18,274 nucleotides of DNA, taken from positions 1 through 18,274 of the forward strand of contig JADGGM010000002.1 of NCBI GenBank assembly GCA_019689955.1, written 5' to 3'. Source of the stretch: Gemmatimonadaceae bacterium (GTDB taxonomy: Bacteria > Gemmatimonadota > Gemmatimonadetes > Gemmatimonadales > Gemmatimonadaceae). Below are positions 15,256 through 18,274 of this stretch, in pieces (within the stretch, counting starts at the first letter, position 1; every line of letters starts with the position of its first letter). A program made the position numbers and the translations under genes. Below the pieces are notes generated by a model. It was not told where the DNA came from and made no database searches. It saw only the letters and a list, made by a program, of their open reading frames with translations.

Positions 15256-17265
15256 TCAGCGCCCGCCCGAGGCCGCGTGCATCGCGGCCTGCGCCTTCGG
15301 GCTCACGTTCGCCACGAGCGGCACCGACGACCCGGCCGGCGACACGCGCACGTACCCCTGCATCTCCTGGTGCAGCGCCGAGCAGAAGTCAGTGCAGTAG
15401 AACGGATAGATCCCCGGCGCCTGCGGCACCCAACGGATCGACCGCGTCTCCCCCGGGAGCAGGATCAACTGCGAGTTCTGGTTCCCCAGCACCGCGAAGC
15501 CGTGCAGGATGTCCCAGTCCTGCTCGATGTTCGTGACATGGAAGTACACCGTGTCACCCACCTGCACCCCTTCGATGTTGTCCGGGGTGAAGTGGCTGCG
15601 GATCGCGGCCATCTTCACGTCCACCCGTTTCCCGCGGCGCGCGATCCCGCCGTCGCTCTCCGCGTGCACCGCGTACGGGTTCCGGTTCGCGGAGAGCTTG
15701 AAGTACTTCACCTGCTTGTCCTTGATCAGGCTCGCCGGGATCGCCTGCGCGTAGTGCGGCTCCCCCATGGTCGGGAAGTCGAGCAGGAGCTTCATCTTGT
15801 CGCCGCTGATGTCGATCAGCTGCGCCGACTGCGCCAGCTCGGGCCCCGTGGGGAGGTAGCGGTCCTTCGTGATCTTGTTGAGCGAGACGAGGTACTTCCC
15901 CCACGGCTGGCGGCTGTCGCCGCCGGGGATCATGAGGTGCCCCACCGAGTAATAGACCGGGATCCGGTCCACCACCTCCCACGTGCCGAGCTTCCACTTC
16001 ACGATCTCGGAGGAGATGAACATCGAGGTGTACGCGTACCCCTTCCCGTCGAACTCCGTGTGCAACGGACCGAGCCCGGGCTTCTGGACCTCGCCGGCCA
16101 CGACGGCCTGGTAGCTCAGGACGGGGATCCCGTCGACCACCGAGTCGAACTGCTTCGCCGCGATCGCCTTCTGCATCTTCGAGAACGAGTGCACCGGGAT
16201 CACGGTGGAGAGCTTCCCGCCGGCCACGATGTACTCCCCCGTCGGATCGACATCCACGCCGTGCGGCGACTTGGGAGTCGGGAGGAAGTACATGAGCCCG
16301 TCGCAGCGCGCGGGGTCGAGCACGCGCACGCTCGTCTTCCGCTCACTCTTCGCGACGTGGGTGACCGAATCGATGTAGTTGTGGACGTAGGCGGTCGGCA
16401 TGACGCGCGCCTTCCCCTCAGCCACACACTGTTCCGCGCGGCGGTAGTTCACCGCGGCCACGTAGTCCTTGTCGTTCTGCGACGCGTTCACCTCGAGCTT
16501 CGTCGTCGCCTGCTCGGTGTTGTACGAGGTGAAGAAGAACCACCCATCCGACGGCCCCTTCCCCGCGTGCGCGAGGTCGTAGTCGTACCCCGGGACGAGG
16601 ATCTGGAAGGCGACGTCCATCTTCTCCGGCTGGTCGGCCGTGATGAACGAGAGCACCCCCTTGAAGTTCCGCGCGTACGTGTCGATCGCGACGTCGGCGT
16701 TCGGCACGGGGATGCTGAAGCGCGTAGCCGAGACGATGTACTTGGTGTTCGGCGTCGTGAACGGCGTCGCGTGCGCGCCCGCGGCGTTCGGGATCTGCAG
16801 GATCTCATCCGTCTGGAACCGGGTGAGGTCGATGCGCGCGACGCGCGGCGTGTTGTTGGCGTTGATGAACAGCCAGCGGCCGTCGGGGACGCCGTCGGTC
16901 TGCGACAGCTCCGGGTGGTGTGCGTCGTCCCAGGGCACCATCCCGTAGGTCGTCTGGAGCATCGCCTTCGTCTCCTCGTCGTACCCGTAGCCGTTCTCGG
17001 GGAAGACGGAGAAGACGGGGATGGTCTTGATCAGGCGGCCTGAGGGGAGGGCGTAGACGGTGACCTGCCCGCTGAACCCGCCGGAGAAGAACGCGTAGAA
17101 CTCGTCGTACGAGCCGGGGGGGACGTAGACGCGGCTCGCCGCATCCCCGGTGACGAGGCGCTGCGAGGTCTTGGGCACTCGGGACGTGCAGGCGAACAGA
17201 AGCGCCCCGATGATCGCACCTGCACCGAGTCCGGAGAGCAGTGTACGAGAGGCGATGCGTGGCAT
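15256..17265 (-). CDS. nosZ: Nitrous-oxide reductase NosZ, clade II
   Basis: NosZ reduces N2O to N2 + H2O outside the cytoplasm. The 669-residue protein has a seven-bladed propeller with the seven CuZ histidines: His116 and His117 (DDAHHPEL), His165 (GAHATPF), His335 (SPHGVDVD), His402 (PLHTEF), His443 (SVGHLMIP) and His504 (GEPHYAQ). A cupredoxin domain holds CuA: His588, Cys624, Cys628, His632 and Met635 (CTDFCSALHQEM). The leader MPRIASRTLLSGLGAGAIIG lacks a twin-arginine motif and is Sec-type, which with the linked nosB-type gene indicates clade II. It ends at LLFAC (Cys26), an imperfect lipobox. ATG 17265 has GAGG (17274-17271) 5 nt upstream. It is the first gene of the operon and diverges from the DUF542 gene. 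Confidence 0.97.
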   Translation of the reverse strand: MPRIASRTLLSGLGAGAIIGALLFACTSRVPKTSQRLVTGDAASRVYVPPGSYDEFYAFFSGGFSGQVTVYALPSGRLIKTIPVFSVFPENGYGYDEETKAMLQTTYGMVPWDDAHHPELSQTDGVPDGRWLFINANNTPRVARIDLTRFQTDEILQIPNAAGAHATPFTTPNTKYIVSATRFSIPVPNADVAIDTYARNFKGVLSFITADQPEKMDVAFQILVPGYDYDLAHAGKGPSDGWFFFTSYNTEQATTKLEVNASQNDKDYVAAVNYRRAEQCVAEGKARVMPTAYVHNYIDSVTHVAKSERKTSVRVLDPARCDGLMYFLPTPKSPHGVDVDPTGEYIVAGGKLSTVIPVHSFSKMQKAIAAKQFDSVVDGIPVLSYQAVVAGEVQKPGLGPLHTEFDGKGYAYTSMFISSEIVKWKLGTWEVVDRIPVYYSVGHLMIPGGDSRQPWGKYLVSLNKITKDRYLPTGPELAQSAQLIDISGDKMKLLLDFPTMGEPHYAQAIPASLIKDKQVKYFKLSANRNPYAVHAESDGGIARRGKRVDVKMAAIRSHFTPDNIEGVQVGDTVYFHVTNIEQDWDILHGFAVLGNQNSQLILLPGETRSIRWVPQAPGIYPFYCTDFCSALHQEMQGYVRVSPAGSSVPLVANVSPKAQAAMHAASGGR

Positions 17266-17270
17266 GGCAA

Positions 17271-17274
17271 CCTC
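17271..17274 (-). promoter_or_regulatory. Ribosome binding site of nosZ
   Basis: GAGG on the minus strand, 5 nt before ATG 17265. It fixes the start well inside a longer open frame that extends to 17427. Confidence 0.6.
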
Positions 17275-17362
17275 GTGGCAAGTGTACGGATCCCGCGCCG
17301 CCGCGAGCGGCCAGGGGTGAATCCTCGGGCGGGAAGGTAGGCTCGCCAGGCTGGCCCAAGAA

Positions 17363-17424
17363 TCGGGGAAGCTCGCACGCCACGTCAGGAGAGGTCGGGG
17401 GGCACCCGGTCGGCGCTTCCCCGA
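17363..17424. promoter_or_regulatory. Long-spaced inverted repeat in the nosZ/DUF542 divergent promoter region
   Basis: Perfect 10-bp arms TCGGGGAAGC (17363-17372) and GCTTCCCCGA (17415-17424), 42 nt apart. They sit about 98-160 nt upstream of nosZ and 79-140 nt upstream of the DUF542 gene. This could be paired sites for one regulator, or a leader structure of the nosZ mRNA. No FNR/NNR-type TTGAT-N4-ATCAA box was seen in the 237-nt gap. Confidence 0.35.
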
Positions 17425-17467
17425 CACGCATCCGGAAAAGGGCCGACTGCCCGCGGATCGCGATGGT

Positions 17468-17475
17468 GCTAATCT
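17468..17475 (+). promoter_or_regulatory. Possible extended -10 promoter element for the DUF542 operon
   Basis: GC-TAATCT preceded by T at 17467 (TGC-TAATCT), 28 nt before the GTG start, fits an extended -10 box in an otherwise G+C-rich gap. No good -35 was found. Weak, motif-only evidence. Confidence 0.3.
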
Positions 17476-17491
17476 TCGTCAGCGATTTATC

Positions 17492-17497
17492 AGGAGG
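17492..17497 (+). promoter_or_regulatory. Ribosome binding site of the DUF542 gene
   Basis: AGGAGG, a full Shine-Dalgarno, 5 nt before the GTG at 17503. It supports a GTG start for the small gene. Confidence 0.75.
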
Positions 17498-17502
17498 CGC
17501 TC

Positions 17503-17772
17503 GTGCTGCAGGCTCCATTCATCGACCCGGCGTGGACGATCGTCGAAGTGCTCCGCCGCTATCCGAGCACGCTCCGCGTGTTCCTCGAGTACGGGATCGA
17601 CGTCGGGTGCGGGAGCGGCGCGACGCTCGCTGAGGCAGCGGCCCGCGACGGCGCGGACCTGCGGGTGCTGCTCGACGCGCTTCAGGAGACGGCCCGCGAG
17701 CGCTGGCCGGCCTACCACGCGACGACCGCGTCGCACCACCATCTCCACCGCCAGGTCGAGGCCTGTCCATGA
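17503..17772 (+). CDS. Short stand-alone DUF542 (ScdA_N-like) protein
   Basis: An 89-residue cytoplasmic protein matching the DUF542 domain found at the N-terminus of ScdA/RIC iron-sulfur repair proteins. It has WTIVEVLRRYPSTLRVFLEY, then GIDVGCGSGATLAEAA, then the helix LRVLLDALQ. The family normally has two adjacent cysteines (CCGG); here the sequence is GCGS, so only one Cys is left at this place (a second Cys is near the C-terminus, EACP). The hemerythrin-like domain of full RIC proteins is absent, although the tail has a His cluster (SHHHLHRQ). Full-length relatives respond to nitrosative and oxidative damage. Divergence from nosZ suggests a role in N-oxide respiration, as inference. Its stop overlaps the next gene's ATG by 4 nt. 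Confidence 0.78.
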   Translation: MLQAPFIDPAWTIVEVLRRYPSTLRVFLEYGIDVGCGSGATLAEAAARDGADLRVLLDALQETARERWPAYHATTASHHHLHRQVEACP

Positions 17773-18251
17773 GCTGGTCCACCCGCGCGTTCATCAAGGC
17801 GAGCCTGGCCTGGCTCACGGTAAGCGTCACGCTCGGGGTCGCGGTCGTCTTCCACCCGGAGTGGGGGACGTTCGCCCCGGCCGCGGCGGTCGCGGGGCTG
17901 CTCGGCTTCGTGTCGATGGTGCTCTTCGGCCTGATGTATCACCTGCTTCCGCGCATGGCCGGCCGCCCGCTCGAGAGCGACGCGGTCGCGGAAGCGCACT
18001 GGTGGCTGGCGAACGTGGGGCTCGTGCTCATCATGGGCGGGATCGTCTTCGAGCCGCTGCACTTCGAGCTCTCGAGCGCGATGGTGCTCGTCGGGACGGG
18101 GCTCTCCGCAGCCGGGGGGTACACCTTCGTGGTGAACCTGTGGCGCACCTTCACCCCGGCAAACGCCCCGACGACGGACGGCGAGCGCGAAGGGCACGAG
18201 CCGGTCCGTCCCCCCCGTCGCGTGATCGCGCGCCTCTCGATCCTGCGGTAG
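17769..18251 (+). CDS. Four-helix membrane protein resembling short cytochrome oxidase subunit I homologues
   Basis: A 160-residue protein with four predicted helices (about 9-28, 36-61, 80-100, 104-125) and a polar, Pro/Arg-rich C-tail. Segments such as LLGFVSMVLFGLMYHLLPRM, AGRPL and AEAHWWLANVGLVLIMGG match small stand-alone homologues of haem-copper oxidase subunit I that occur near denitrification genes. As I recall the family, an AHxH-type motif precedes the LLGFVSM segment. Here that place reads APAAAVAG, so the first histidine pair is missing, while the His of MYH and of EAHWW are kept. Function unknown; a membrane haem or redox role is a guess. ATG 17769 overlaps the DUF542 stop (ATGA), so the two are one operon. 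Confidence 0.75.
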   Translation: MSWSTRAFIKASLAWLTVSVTLGVAVVFHPEWGTFAPAAAVAGLLGFVSMVLFGLMYHLLPRMAGRPLESDAVAEAHWWLANVGLVLIMGGIVFEPLHFELSSAMVLVGTGLSAAGGYTFVVNLWRTFTPANAPTTDGEREGHEPVRPPRRVIARLSILR

Positions 18252-18256
18252 CAGCG

Positions 18257-18274
18257 CTGTGGCTTATACACATA
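18257..18274. other. Mosaic-end-like / DnaA-box-like sequence at the window edge
   Basis: The last 18 bases, CTGTGGCTTATACACATA, match the Tn5/Nextera mosaic end at 15 of 18 positions, with 11 consecutive matches (CTTATACACAT). Within them TTATACACA (18264-18272) fits the TTWTNCACA DnaA-box consensus. The A+T-rich run differs from everything before it. Adapter carry-over at a contig end is the simplest reading. Confidence 0.5.

Noticed and set aside
15085..17043. 652-codon open frame on the plus strand
   Set aside because: Exactly antisense to nosZ, composition of a shadow frame (Arg, Val, His-rich), no start signal.
17266..17502. FNR/NNR-type binding site for nosZ
   Set aside because: No TTGAT-N4-ATCAA-like half-site pair was found on either strand of the gap.
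1..18274. CRISPR array, tRNA/rRNA genes, insertion sequences, phage genes
   Set aside because: No regularly spaced repeats, cloverleaf-like segments, transposase or integrase motifs were seen.

Overview
The window is very G+C-rich with strongly G/C-biased third codon positions, so antisense frames are open almost everywhere. The gene set suggests a Gemmatimonadota bacterium or a close relative: a clade II (Sec-exported) nitrous-oxide reductase, a TonB-dependent receptor with an N-terminal carboxypeptidase-regulatory-like domain, an M57 (HEIGH) peptidase and lipoprotein-anchored electron carriers. This placement is inference from gene content.

Left half (about 1-10.6 kb): a carbohydrate-use locus, mostly on the minus strand. 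From right to left it encodes a CUT1-type sugar ABC importer (lipoprotein binding protein and two permeases, no ATPase), a TonB-dependent receptor, and an AraC-type regulator overlapping a secreted GH65 glycosidase that runs off the left edge. The GH65 family suggests a trehalose-, kojibiose- or maltose-like alpha-glucoside. Between the regulator and the receptor lies a plus-strand M57 peptidase remnant. Damage is concentrated here: the receptor has an in-frame TAG and a one-base frameshift, and the peptidase has lost its N-terminal part and reading frame. Its neighbours on both sides look intact.

Right half (about 10.7-17.3 kb): a compact nos operon on the minus strand. Its order is nosZ, a NosB-like membrane protein, a single ORF joining NosL and NosD, nosF, nosY and a plastocyanin-like lipoprotein. 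NosZ reduces N2O to N2 at the CuZ centre. The NosL domain (Cu(I) chaperone), NosD and the NosFY ABC transporter mature that centre. The cupredoxin could bring electrons to NosZ. No nosR or c-type cytochrome gene is in the window. Genes from nosB to nosY overlap by 4 nt each, and a strong hairpin separates nosZ from the rest.

Far right (17.5-18.25 kb): divergent from nosZ, a two-gene operon encodes a short DUF542 (ScdA_N-like) protein and a four-helix membrane protein resembling short cytochrome oxidase subunit I homologues. Both lack residues usual for their families. The last 18 bases resemble a Tn5/Nextera mosaic end and also contain a DnaA-box-like 9-mer. The window probably ends at a contig edge.
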